Origin: Triticum aestivum
Lineage: Eukaryota; Streptophyta; Magnoliopsida; Poales; Poaceae
Assembly (NCBI RefSeq): GCF_018294505.1
Contig: NC_057810.1
Location: 706,385,095 to 706,449,094, forward strand
Reading direction: 5' to 3'
DNA: 64,000 bases
Shown here: piece by piece, positions 47,646 to 59,305 of the stretch
Layout of the letters: every line of letters starts with the position of its first letter
Numbering within the stretch: position 1 is the first letter of the stretch
The notes under the pieces: generated by a model
What the model saw: only the letters and a program-made list of their open reading frames with translations
What the model was told of the DNA's origin: nothing
Databases searched by the model: none
Position numbers and translations under genes: made by a program

Positions 47646-50600
47646 ATGGCACTGCCGTCGGGCTCCTGGATGGGCTCGACTGTCACCACCGATGACATCA
47701 CCCATCTTCGAGCTTCCCGGCGCCTGCCGCGGGAGACGGACGTCGGCGTCCGCCTACTGCGCGGCGAGCAGAGGCCCCGACCCGAGGGGCAGGAGCGCGT
47801 CGTCTTCCTCACGCATTTCGAGCGCGGTTTTGGGCTGCCGGCGAGCACCTTCTTCCGCGCGTTCTTGGAGTTCTTCGGGCTCCAACCGCATCATCTTGGC
47901 ACCGGCGCCGCCGTCATCTCGAAGCGGTCGGGGGCTGATTTCCCCAAGATTCAGCTGGAGGATTCTGCCAAGAAGTGGCAGAACTCCTTCTTCTACGTCC
48001 GTAACCACGGTGCGGACCATATCAATCTTCCTCCTTTCGCCGTTGCGCCTCCACGGGCGAAGACGAACTGGGGCTACTCGCTCCGGCGCCCGTGGCAGGA
48101 GATCGTCAACCTCTGCGAGCGGGTGACGGTGATGAGGACGCAGGAGGGGCTCACCGGCACCGACCTCCTTGCTGCGTTCATCACTCGCTGGTTCCTTCCC
48201 GCTTCAGAGGCGCTCCTACCTCATCGGCGAAATGATCGGCCTTCAGGACCCCAACCACAAGGGGGCGACGCGGCTGTCTGCGAAGCAGGTCGCGCGTGGC
48301 ATGAACGACATCTCCAAGGCCAACCTTGGAGAGGACTGGCGATTCGGCAAGGCGCCGTATAGCCAGTCGAACCCGGCACCGCAGGTGAGTGTCTGGTCTT
48401 CTTACTTTGCTGCTGCCCATCTTCTCATTCGTCCCGACGTGACACGGGAGATACTCTTGAACGCGATTCGGCATCCTTACACCCGGGCTCCGTCGCAGGT
48501 GGCGCCGGTCGCACCAGAGGAGCCCGCGGTCCAAGGCGGCGAGGAGGTGGCCGAGTCCAACGCCGGCGCTGGGCATCACGCGGGTAAGTCATGAATTCTT
48601 CTTTCTTTATTTGTCTTGAATTGTTGATCATGTCGCGGTGCGGGCGACACTGACGCCGATTGTTGGTGTAGTGGCGTTGGGCGGGGAAGGCGGCGACGCG
48701 GGCAGAGCCAGGTCATCTCATGGGGTAGCGCCGAGCCGCCCGCATGGTAAAGACAGCGTCCAGCCGCGACCCCGGGCCCGGAAGCGCGCGACGGACCCGG
48801 CCGAGCCTGGGAGGGTGGCCAAGAGAAGGCGCGGCGGGAGGCCGACCCCGGTCCCGGTCTTGACGGGGTAAGCTTTATCTTTTGTGTGCGTCCGGATTGT
48901 TGAGCCGGAGTTGTCTTCTTTTTCTTTGGCTTATTCTGCCTTCTTCTTCAGGTCGCCAATCGCGCTGGCAAGGGCGGTGGCGGAAGCCGCGGCCGCCGAA
49001 GGGGCCGCGTTCCGCAAGAGCTGGTCCGACCTCACCGACCAAGCCGAGGCGGAGGGACGGACCGACTCGAACCTCTACCTGGACCAGAACGACGCCGAAG
49101 CCTTGGCTTGGCGGGACAGGAATCGGGACGAGACGGAGCTGGAGGTGGCATCGGTCTGGGCTTGGACCGACGCGGCGGCCGTGTGGGCGCGAGCCGGTGC
49201 GGAGCCGGCCTGGCGTGAGATGCCGGAGGGCACGGTGGTGGCGGCGACGGTCTTTTAGCCGTCGTCGGTGAGGGAGCGCGGCTGGGGAGGCCGGGCTGAG
49301 GTGGTGATCCTCGACCAGGAGGTCGTGGAGGTGGAGGGCGATACCCCGCCGCGGGCCGACGTGGTTGTGTGCGCGGGGGCTGATGGTGGTGTAGACGGTG
49401 TCGTCTTGGAAGAGGCACCGCGGGCGGCCGTGCCGGAGGTGCCGCTGGTGTTGGAGGCGACACCGCGGATGGCGGTGCCGGAGGCCACCCCGACAGCTGG
49501 ACCGGTGGTGGCGCAGCAGGACGTCCCAGCATCCGGGAAGGCGGCGACGCAGGGCGTCCCGGCGTCTGGGTCCACGGAGGAGGTGCTGGCCGCGTCGCGA
49601 GCGGCCAGCGGGGAGCACGCCTTGGTGCTCCAGCAGGGTGGGCGCCAGGCTGCCGCGCCGCAGCCGGCGTGGAGCGGGGGCGCCACTGTCTTCGGCCCTC
49701 AGACCCAGGAGGAGGAGACGCTGGACGCCGTTAGCCGTCGTCTGCGCGGGCGGACGGATCGGCTCGAGGCCTTTGCCGAGGCCGAGGTGGAGCGGACGCG
49801 CGACCTGGAGCGCCATTCTGGTAAGCCTTCTTTTTTTTCCAGCAATTTCTTCTTTGTGGGGGCGCGCCAGCGCACCCACTGGGTGTAGTCCCTGAGGTTC
49901 GGGCCAACTACGTTGCAGTGGGTCGAATTTAAGAGCGTTGGCCTTGTTCTGACTTTTGTCTTTTTCAGCATCTTGACGACTTCCGGGTTGCCGCTTCTAA
50001 CCGTCTCCTGGGCAAGCATCGGGAGCTCAAGGAGCAACTTACTGCCAAGGAGGAGGAGCTTCGCGTCGCCGCAGGTACCCTTGTGCTCTTTTCTAGTGGG
50101 GGCGCGCTAGCGCACCCACTGGGTGCAGCCCCCGAGATTCGGGCCAACTATGTAATAGTTGGGCCAAATCTTAAGTCTTGTCTTTTTTCTTCTGCTGAAT
50201 CCTTCTTCTTTGCAGCCGAGGTGCTGTCCTGGCGGACTCGCCTGCTCTAGGCCGGCCATCACTATGACCGGCTCGTTGCCGACACTGGCCGTCTTGGCGT
50301 CGAGGCGGCGCAGGCGAGGGCGGAGGCGGCCGCGGCCCGACGGTCTCTTGATGAGGCCAACCGGCTGCATGAGCAGCTGGCAGGTCACAAGAGCCGCCTC
50401 GAGGTGGAGCTTCTTAAGGCGGAGGCCGCCAAGGTGGTGGAGACGCAGCAGGCCCTGGTCGAGGCGGACCAGCAGCGCGGCCAGCTGGTCGATGACAAGG
50501 GCCGGCTCCAGGCCGAGGTGGATCGCCTGCGAGAGCAGGCCACTGCGGCTGAGGGGGCCCATCAGGACGAGCCCGCCACCGCGAGGCGGCCAAGAAGGCG

Positions 50601-51487
50601 GCCGCAGACAAGGACGCCGAGCTGAATGCGGCCCTTGCTAAGGCGGCCAATCTGGAGAAGGCGCTTGGGGAGCGCGACCGCGCCATGGAGCGGGAGCGGC
50701 GTGGTACGTTGCTTGAGGCGCAGCACCTGGAAGAGTCCTTCTCCAGTAAGTGCCATTTCTTGTAGTTTGCCGGGTCGGGACCCGGCCTTTCTTCCTTGTT
50801 GTTATTCTTCTAACTTGCTTCTTCCTTTGCGACAGGGGACTTCCCGGAGACGCAACGGCTGGCAGAGGAAGCCGTCCGCTATCAGCACAACCCGACCGGT
50901 GTTGCTGGGTCTGGGACGGATCCGCGGACGGCCTGGACCTTCCCGGAGATCATCGCCGCTGCTGAGGCCCGCCTGCGGGTCTTGGGGACGCAGATGGAGT
51001 GGCTGTCCCGGGCCGGCACCGCGATGACAGAGGCCTTGTGGCCGGATTCCGTCCATCCACGCAGCTTCTCGTGCCTGGCGCGTTCGTTGGAGATGGGTCC
51101 GGACTGGCTTGACGAGTGGCGCGTTTCCGCCGGTGCTGAGATGGTGCTCCGGTTCGTGCTGTCTTGGCATCCGGATGTTCAACTGGACGCGTTGATGGGC
51201 CAGCGCGCCGGCTCGGAGCAGTTTCTGTAGGAGCAAGCCGGCCGGATCGCCTCTCGAGCCAGCTACATCGCCGAGTTCGCCTTTCACGACGAGTTCCATC
51301 TGGAGCGGACGGCAGGGCCGTGGATGGCGATGACTATGGCTTGCTTCTTCAGGATCTGGAGGGGAGCTCGAAGGAGACGGGCGTCTACGGCGACTCGGAT
51401 GCCGAAGAGGACACTGGTGCCTCGCCGGACCCGGAGGCCGTCAGGGGAGAGCCGTCAACGTCGCGACGCGGCGCTGGAGATGCCTGA
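47646..51487 (+). pseudogene. Antisense spliced gene of element E (Tat-lineage additional ORF, PF04195-like, with coiled coil)
   Basis: It reads opposite to gag-pol. Likely exons: 47646-48384, 48499-48583, 48672-48867, 48952-49820, 49969-50074, 50216-50745, 50836-51487. All inferred introns have GT and AG ends, for example CAG/GTGAGT and TTCTTCAG, and small size (82-148 bp). Exon 1 has FLTHFERGFGLPASTFFRAF and FGLQPHHLG, resembling the 'putative gypsy type transposon' domain (PF04195). Exons 5-6 are rich in Ala, Glu, Leu and Arg, with heptad-like spacing (RLHEQLAGHKSRLEVELLKA), a probable coiled coil. The C-terminus is acidic (DSDAEEDTGASPDPEA). Damage: frameshift near 48199, TAG 49256-49258, TAG 50248-50250, frameshift near 50580, TAG 51228-51230, frameshift near 51310. 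Intact length would be about 1050 residues. Role unknown; such ORFs are known in Tat elements. Exon phases were checked only roughly. Confidence 0.7.
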
Positions 51488-52308
51488 GACACTTCGTGTA
51501 AAAACTGTTAAGTAGCAGGTCCACCCACCCACTGGGGGTTTTAGGGTGTAATGAACTCGGGCCGTGGGCCTTTGCTTAAATATTTGTGTGTAAATGTCAT
51601 GAGTGCCTTTTTGCTCTTTGCCGTTCGCTTTTTTGAACCGATTTCATACGCTTTTCCTCTCTCAAACCTCCCCCGCACCCCCCCCCCCGTGAGTCAGACG
51701 GCCGAGGCTCCGGTCTGTGACACGGGGTTCGAATCTTCGAGAGGGGCGCGCAGGACTTGGGTCCTTAGAAGCGTTGAGCGCGAGCGAAACAGCCACCGGG
51801 CCGGCTGGCGGCAATCCGGCTTAGCGGGTTGGTGAGCAGCCAGTCGTGCGGCTACTTGTTTGATGAGTGACGGGCCGGGTTGATCGACCCGGCGGCCTTT
51901 GACTTAGTGTATGAATCGTAGAGGAGCTTTGGCCCGTTATGCTTGTCCGCCGATAGCCAAAGTTGGATCTGCGGTTTTAGGGCGAAGTGGGGGACCGCGG
52001 CGTCCCAACTTTATCAGGAATCACCAAGTAAGGTGGCGGGGTGGCGACCGAGCCGGCCTGCCCCCGAGCCCCCGGGTCGAGCGAGTCAAGCCGGTGGCCG
52101 GGTTCAGTGGTAAAGTGATGCAGAAAAATAGGGACGCAAATAAATTGGTCAACAAAAGGCAGCCCCCGAGTCTCGTTCGGGGACCCCATAGTTTCATGCG
52201 TTTACAAAAGGCGACGATACATACACTCGTGCGGCTAACTGTAAAATGGGCGGAGGAGTTCCGCGTTCCACGGCCGGGTGTTTCTTCATCGGCGGTGTCC
52301 TTGTTGCA
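51488..52308. other. Element E spacer between the antisense gene and the end of pol
   Basis: Both genes end toward this 0.8-kb gap, so it serves as a shared 3' region. It holds a C11 run (51678-51688), a hairpin sequence CCGGGTTGATCGACCCGG (51875-51892), and no supported frame. Confidence 0.65.
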
Positions 52309-53500
52309 CTACTTTGACTTGCGTGTGTCGATGTTGTAGTAGGCATTGCGATCGCGCAAGGCCCTGCTCACGATGAACGGGCCCTCCCATGGAGAGGACA
52401 GCTTGTGCTGGCCTGCCTGCTCTTGGACGAGTCGGAGGACGAGGTTGCCCTCGCGGAATGCGAGGGGCTTGATCTTCTTGCTGTGGTAGTGCCTCAGGCC
52501 TTGCTGGTAGATGGCCGAATGGCTGAGTGCCAGAAGGCGCGCTTCCTCGAGCAGGTCGACTCCGTCTTCACGTGCCTCCTTGGCTTCGGCTTCGGTGTAC
52601 ATCATGACGCGCGGCGACTCGAACTCGACATCGGTCGGGATGACGACTTCGGCTCCATAGACGAGGAACAACGGGGTGAACCCGGTCGACTGGTTCGGCG
52701 TGATGCATAGACTCCAGAGAACTGCCGGCAACTCGTCAAGCCACCTGCCAGGTGAGCGGATGAGTGGCTCGACGAGTCGCGGCTTGATGCCCGATAGGAT
52801 GAGTCCGTTCGCTCGCTCCACCTTCCTGTTGGACTACAGATGTGCCATGGAGGCCAGGTCGAGGCGGATGCCGGAGACGAAGCAGTATTGCTCGAGCGCG
52901 CCCTTGGCGAAGTTGGTGCCGTTGTCGGTGATGATGCCGTTCGGCATGCCGTAGCACACCTCTATGTCCTTAATGAACAGGACGGCTGTTGGCCCGTCCA
53001 GTTTCTTGATTGGTCTTGCCTCGATCCACTTGGTGAATTTGTCCACTGCCTCCAGCAGGTGCGTCATGCCGCCTTGAGCGGTTTTGAAGGTTCCCACCAT
53101 GTCGAGTCCCCAGACCGCGAAGGGCCAGGCGATCGGTATGGTGTGGAGTGCTGACACCGGCGGTGACTGCATTTGCTGAAGCGCCGACACCCCTCGCACT
53201 TGAGAACGAGTGACCCGGCGTCTTCGAGGGCCGTGGGCCAGTAGAAACCGTGGCGGAATGCCTTGGCCACCAGGGATCGCGATGTGGCATGGTGCCCGCA
53301 CTCGCCCTAGTGAATGCCGAGGAGGATGTCGATGCCCCGATCCTGCTCGACGCAGTGCTGGAACACGCCGGTGGAGCTGCGCTTGACGAGCTCGTTGTTG
53401 ATGATGCTGTAGGCGGACGCCCGACGCTGCACTTGCCGAGCCTCGGTTTCGTCCGTGGGGAGAACCCCGTTCTCCAGAAATTCTGATATCGGCAGGGCCC
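52309..53500 (-). pseudogene. Element E integrase
   Basis: Read on the minus strand. The zinc domain is scattered over two frames near 53150-53310 (GHHATSRSLVAKAFRHGFYW, then CEGCRRFS). The DDE core shows WGLDMVGTF (about 53105), IITDNGTNFAKG (about 52925) and VERANG (about 52820), with a TAG at 52836-52834 between the second Asp and the Glu. Then follow LWSLCITPNQSTGFTPLFLV and YGAEVVIPTD. The C-terminus has FREGNLVLRLV and LSSPWEGPFIVS. It lacks a chromodomain, as in Tat elements. It joins the RNase H frame through a frameshift near 53310-53330. Confidence 0.92.
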
Positions 53501-55646
53501 AAGATGGGGCCGCTACCACGATCAAGACAGCCACCTGGGTGGGTTCCGAGTCGGCGGCCCCTGGGCCGGGTTGAGCAGCCCCCGGGTTGGGCACGGCGAC
53601 GGCCGGGTCTGGGGTGATGGTGGCCGGATTGAGCTGAGCAGCCCCCGGGCCGGGTTCAGCGGTCCCCGGTCTGGGTTTAGCAGCCCCCGGGCCGGCTTGC
53701 GGTGCGGTCGGGTCCTCTGGGACGTGGATGGACTCGGAGTCCGGCGATGGCTTAACGGACAGCTTGCGCAGGTGATCGAGGGAGACGCCGGATGGGATGG
53801 CTTGGTGTGACGAGGCGATCTTGGCGAGCGTGTCGGCTGCTTCCTTCTCCGCGCGCGGGACATGGAGGAACTCGCAGCCCTCGAAGGATCTGCACAGCTT
53901 GTGGACGAGGAAGCGGTAGCTTGCCATGTTGGAGTCGCGGGCGTCCCATTTGCTGGAGCATTGCTGCACCACCAGGTTCGAGTCGCCGTAGCACAGGATG
54001 CGCCGGATGCCGAGTTCCTTGGCAAGCCGGAGGCCGTGCACAAGGGCTTCATATTCGGCGACGTTGTTCGAGGCGGCGAAGTGGATCTGGAGCGCGTAGC
54101 GGTGCCAGTCGCCCTTCCGAGATGACAGTACAATGCTGGCCCCCAAGCCGAGTCGCATCTTGGGCCCGTCGAAGTGCATGCGCCAATGCGTCGAGTTGGG
54201 AGGCGGCGGTAAGTACTGGGTCTCGGTCCAGTCGACGATGAAGTCGGCCAGGGCTTCAGACTTGATCGTGGTGTGGGGCTCGTAGAGAATGGTGTGGCCG
54301 GCTAGCTGGATCGCCCACTTGGCGACCCGGCCAGAGGCATCCCGGCACCCGATGATTTCTTCGATAGGCTCCATGCTGATGACGGTGACGACGTGCTCTT
54401 GAAAGTACTGCTTCAGCTTCTTGGTGGTGAGGTACACGCGGTAGCACATCTTCTGGTAGTGCGGGTAGTTCTGCTTGGAGGTGGAGAGCACCTCGCTCAG
54501 GTAGTAGACCGGATGCTGGACGGCCTGGATCTTGCCCTCATCCGGTCGCTCGACCACCAGCACCGTGCTGACCGCCCGCGAGGTCGCGGCTATGTTGAGC
54601 AACAGCGGCTCCTTGTCGGTCGGCGCAGCCAGGACTGGTGCGGTGGAGAGCATTCTCTTGAGGTCTTGGAAGGCCTCGTCTGCCTTGCCGTTGCATTCGA
54701 ATGGGCTTGTCTTCTTCATTAGCAGTTAAAGGGGTAGCGCCCTCTCGCCCAGCCGGCTCAGGAACCGGCTGACCGAGGCCAAGCACCCGGTGAACTTCTG
54801 GACGTCGCGCAGTCGAGCCGGCTTGCACATGCGCTCGATGGCCTTGATCGTTTCCGGGTTCGCCTCGATGCCGCGTTCCGAGACGAGGAAGCCGAGTAGC
54901 TTTCCGGCCAGGACGCCGAAGAAGCATTTATCCGGGTTAAGCTTGACCTTGTATTCGCGGAGGTTGGCGAATGTTTCCTTCAAATCGTCGAGGAGCGTGA
55001 GGTGCTGATTGGTCTTCACCATGATATCGTCCACGTACACGTGGATATTGCGGCCGAGTTGCGGCAGCAGGCATTTCTACATGCAGCATTGGAAGGTGGC
55101 GCCGGCGTTCTTCAAGCCGAACGACATGGTGATGTAGCAATATGCCCCAAAGGGCGTGATGAAGGACGTCTTCAGGGCATCGGCCGGGTCCAGATTGATC
55201 TGGTGATAGCCGGAGTAAGCATCCAGGAAGGACAGGAGCTCGCACCCGGCGCTCGAGTCAATGACTTGGTCGATCCGCGGGAGGGCGAACGGGTCCTTGG
55301 GATAGGCCTTGTTGAGGCTGGTGTAGTCGATACACATGCGCCAGGTCTTGTTCTTCTTCAGGATGAGGACTGGATTGGCCAGCCACTCGGGGTGAAACAC
55401 TTCCATTATGAAGCCGTCCGCCAAAAGCTTGGCGACCTCCTCACCAATGGTTCTTCTCTTCTCTTCGGAAAATCGTCGGAGGGGTTGACGGACAGGCCTG
55501 GCATCCTTGCGGGCGTGAAGTTTGTGCTCGGCATACTTCCTCGGGATACCCGGCATGTCCTTGGGGGTCCGTGCGAAGATATCCCGATTCTCACGGAGGA
55601 AGTCGACGAGCTCGCCTTCCTATTTGCTGTCGAGGCGGGCGCCTAC
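53307..55646 (-). pseudogene. Element E reverse transcriptase, RNase H, second RNase H and Pro/Ala linker
   Basis: Minus-strand reading. RT begins around 55556 (PGIPRKYAEHKLHA, RRTIGEEVAKLLADGFI, WRMCIDYTSLNKAYPKD, FLDAYSGYHQI, MSFGLKNAGATF). The catalytic box is YVDDIMVK (about 55040-55017). In-frame stops lie at 55079-55077 (TAG) and 54728-54726 (TAA). RNase H follows (NIAATSRAVSTVLV, QKMCYRVYLTTKKLKQYF). A second RNase H domain then shows HFDGPKMRLGLGA, NNVAEYEALVHGL, CYGDSNLVVQQ and EKEAADTLAKIAS, the D-E-D-D set of the extra RNase H typical of Tat elements. About 80 residues of Pro/Ala/Gly repeats (PGAA units) connect to integrase. The 5' part is cut at 55646 by the hAT element. Confidence 0.94.
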
Positions 55647-56520
55647 CAGTGGCGGTGCCAGGATCGAAACCTTGTGTTGTCAAGCTTTATACAAATGAAA
55701 CATTTTGTAGGTAAATTAAACAAGAACACAAAAAGACCATACTTCATTTGATACATATTTGTTGTACTAGCTTTTTCTATCATATATATTTCATCTTAAA
55801 CATGTCTTTTGATATAAAGATCTTAAACATTTTTATGGTAACAACGCTTTGACAAATGTATCCATGTACCATTGCCAAACTTAAGACCTAACAAATGACA
55901 AAACAAGGTTTTGCTAAAAGAAACAATATCTGAATTTCATGTGAGAATATAAAATTTCAAGAGAAATAAGACAGAAACTTACAAACAGAAAAGGAAGGGC
56001 CTCGTCCTATACACTCGCCGAGTCGCTGAAGGTGCAGTACTACGGAGATCGGAGACTACTAGAGCAGCGGAGGAGGCCGTGCTCATTGTGGTGATTCCAG
56101 GCAACGGCGACCTCGGCGGTCGGTGAGCAGCATGGGTATCCATGCATGATGTGCTTCACTGCTCCTCCCCACGGCGTAGTGCATGATTGGCCATTAGAGA
56201 TTATACACAGGAAGGTGAAAAAGGAGAGAGTTCGAAGGAATATCACAGGATTTCAGGAGACGGTCACGAAGTTGTTTTGGAGGACGATTAGGAAAGTTAA
56301 TAATGACGTCGGGAGCTTCCTTTTTCTATATGGGCCAGCCAAATCTCACGAAAAACTGATACCAACTGGGCATGTTTTAGTTAGAGGACCTCTTTTAGTT
56401 AATTTCCAAAACCTGTTTATTTGGAAGTGGGGTACGATGTCACGGACTCACGGTAGTGTTTGAGTACCAAATTCCTGTGTAGTCGCTTGACAACATAGTC
56501 ATAGTGTGGCTTCGCCACTG
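55647..56520. mobile_element. Non-autonomous hAT transposon (874 bp) inside E pol
   Basis: It is flanked by an exact 8-bp duplication GCGCCTAC (55639-55646 and 56521-56528), the size made by hAT transposases. Terminal inverted repeats are CAGTGGCGGTGCCA at the left and, inverted, CAGTGGCGAAGCCA at the right, 12 of 14 bases matching. The inside is AT-rich and too short for a transposase; the frames in it have no recognisable domain. It interrupts the region between protease and RT of element E. Confidence 0.93.
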
Positions 56521-56528
56521 GCGCCTAC

Positions 56529-57763
56529 GACAACGTACTTGCTGCAGCTGGGGTCTTCCGGGTTGAGCTTCACTCTCTTGGTCTCCTTGGAGGGCTTGAA
56601 GGCTGCCTCGTCGACCGGGTCCAGGGTCGGGATCGACGCAGCGGAGGCCTCACCGGCCAGGGCGACGATACAGTCGAGTTGGCACCGCTCCTCGGCAATG
56701 ACCAGCGACTCAGCCAACTTGGCGCTGTCTCGGGCGCACTCCAAGGACTTGCGGTAATCGCCGGTGATGGTGATGAGACCCTTGGGACCCGGCATCTTCA
56801 TCTTCAGATATGCGTAGTGGGGAACCGCCATGAACTTGGCGAGCGCGGGCCGGCCCAGCAACGCGTGATACGCGCTGGACAGGTCCACCAACTCGAACCA
56901 GACCGGTTCGCGTCGGAAGTGGCTATTGTCGCCGAACAGGACATTGAGCCAGAACCGTCCAATGGGCGAGTAGGAGAGGCCGTGCCGTGGAAGATCGCCC
57001 GGGTCGGTTCCAGGTCCTCGGCCTTGAGGCAGAGCTTGGTCATCGTGTCGCGGTAGAGGATGTTGATGCTGCTGCCGCCGTCGATGAGGACTCGGGAGAA
57101 CTTGCATGTACGCCGTGCGACGATGGTGGGGTTGAGGACGAGGGCGTAGCCACCCAGGCTTGGCATGACTACCGGGTGATCCTCCCGGGTCCAGGTGATC
57201 GGGCGATCCGACCAATGCATAAACTCCAGCTTGGCTGGGACGACGGTGTTCACCTCCTGCCGAAGGAGGCGCTCGCTGCGCTTGTCATTGCCGAGGCTGG
57301 TGAAGACGACATAGGCCGCGTTCTGGTCCGGGTAGGCGTCTTCCGCATCGCGCCGCCAGCGGGAGGCGGTGGTGGAGGCGGAGGCGGCTGTCCCGCGCCT
57401 GGAGCCGCAAGAGGAGGAGGCGGGACGTCGCCCCTCATGATGCGCTTGGTGATGGCGCACTGTCGAAGCGTGTGCGTGGAGGGTCTTGCGCCGCTGTGGT
57501 GCTTGCAGGGGGCGTCGAGCATCTCTTCGAAACTCATGGCGGGTTGCCATGCCATCTTGCCGCTTTGCCGGCGCTTCACCACCGGGTCCGCCGCGGGCTC
57601 GGCCGCCGCGACGAGCAGGTTATCGTGACGCTGCGCCGGCTGGTCAGCCATGCGCTTGTTGTTCTGGTGATGCTGTTGCCGGCTGCTTTCACCGGCCGGC
57701 TTCAGAGGGAGAACCGGCTTCGCCTTGCCGGCTTCATCTAGCGCCACCTGGATCTTCATGGCG
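56529..57763 (-). pseudogene. Element E gag C-terminus and protease
   Basis: Minus strand. From 57759 the frame reads MKIQVALDEAGKAKPV and continues the gag after the solo LTR. It includes CKHHSGARPSTHTLRQC, a zinc-knuckle-like C/H pattern lacking the second cysteine, then a proline run. After a frameshift near 57340 the protease region has LEFMHWSDRPITW, VLIDGGSSINILY (DGG in place of DTG, about 57095) and, after another frameshift near 56990, PIGRFWLNVLFGD and FELVDLSSAYHALLGRPAL. The typical Tat gag-to-protease layout is clear. It is broken at 56528 by the hAT element. Confidence 0.88.
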
Positions 57764-57768
57764 GAGTC

Positions 57769-59300
57769 TGATGACCCACAAGTGTAGGGGATCTATCGTA
57801 GTCCTTTCGATAAGTAAGAGCGTCGAGCCCAACGAGGAGCAGAAGGAAATGATAAGCGGTTTTTAGTAAGGTTTTCTGCAAGCACTGAAATTGTAGGTGA
57901 TAGATAGTTTTGTGATAAGATAAATAGTAACGAGTAAGAAGTAAACAAAGTAAATAAAGTGTAGCAAGGTGGCCCAATCCTTTATGTGGCAAAGGATAAG
58001 CCTGGACAATTTCTAATAATGAGAAAGGAGCTCCCGAGGACACATGGGAATTATCGTCAAGCTAGTTTTCATCAAGCTCATATGATTCGTGTTCGGTACT
58101 TTGATAATTTGATATGTGGGTGGACCGGTGCTTGGGTACTGCCCTTACTTGGACAAGCATCCCACTTATGATTAACCCCTATTGCAAGCATCCGCAAGTA
58201 CAACAAAAGTATTAAGGTAAACCTAACCATAGCATGAAACATATGGATCCAAATCAGCCCCTAACAAAGCAACGCATAAACTAGGGTTTAAGCTTCTGTC
58301 ACTCTAGCAACCCATCATCTACTTATTACTTCCCTATGCCCTCCTCTAGGCCCAATAATGGTGAAGTGTCATGTAGTCGACGTTCACATGACACCACTAG
58401 AGGAGAAGAGAACATACATCTCATCAAAATATCGATCGAATACCAAATTCACATGACTACTAATAGCAAGACTTCACCCATGTCCTCAAGAACAAACGTA
58501 GCTACTCACAAAGCATATTCATGTTCATGATCAGAGGTGTAGTAATATGCATTAAGGATATGAACATATGATCTTTCACCAAGTAAACCAATAAGTATCA
58601 ACTACAAGGAGTAATCAACACTGCTAGCAACCCACAGGTACCAATTTGTGGTTTTGGATACAAGATTGGATACAAGAGATGAACTAGGGTTTGAGAGGAG
58701 ATGGTGCTGGTGAAGATGTTGATGGAGATTGACCCCCTCCCGATGAGAGGATCGTTGGTGATGACGTTGGTGATGATTTCCCCCTCCCAGAGGGAAGTGT
58801 CCCCGGCAAAACAGCTCTGCCAGAGCCCTAGATTGGTTCCGCCAAGGTTCCGCCTCGTGGCGGCGGAGTTTCGTCCCGTAAGCTTGCCCATGATTTTTTC
58901 CAGGGTAAAAGCGATGATATAGCAGAAGATGGACACCAGAGGTCCACCAGGGGGCCCAGGAGATAGGGGGCGCACCCTATAGGGGGGGCGCCCTATAGGG
59001 GGGCGCCCCCTGTCTCCTGGACAGGGTGTGGGCCCCCTGGTTTATTTGTTTCGCTCAGAAATTCTTATTAATTCCGAAAGTTATTTCGTGCAGTTTCAGG
59101 ACTCTTGGAGTTGTGCAGAATAGGTTTCCAACGTTTGCTCCTTTTTCCAGCCAGAATTCCAGCTGCCGGCATTCCCCCTCTTCATGGTAAACCTTGTAAA
59201 ATAAGAGAGAATAGCCATAAGTACTGAGATATATTGTGTAATAACAGCCCATAATGCAATAAATATTGATATAAAAGCATGATGCAAAATGGACGTATCG
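57769..59300 (-). repeat. Solo LTR of element A's family (1532 bp) inside E gag
   Basis: On the minus strand it starts CGATACGTCC (TG changed to CG) and ends GGGTCATCA, matching A's LTR along its length. GAGTC flanks it at 57764-57768 and 59301-59305, so this is a complete insertion reduced to one LTR by recombination between its two LTRs. Joining the flanks restores gag (KYANADS followed by AMKIQVA). At 58966-59012 the GGCGCGCC region has become GCGCCCTATAGGGGGG repeats. Confidence 0.95.
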
Positions 59301-59305
59301 GAGTC

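Noticed and set aside
52840..54722. Several plus-strand frames of 80-150 codons over E pol
   Set aside because: All overlap well-supported integrase, RNase H and RT on the minus strand and show no motif of their own.
56146..56463. 105-codon frame inside the hAT element as a possible transposase piece
   Set aside because: No hAT dimerisation or catalytic motif is visible, and the element is only 874 bp with AT-rich filler.
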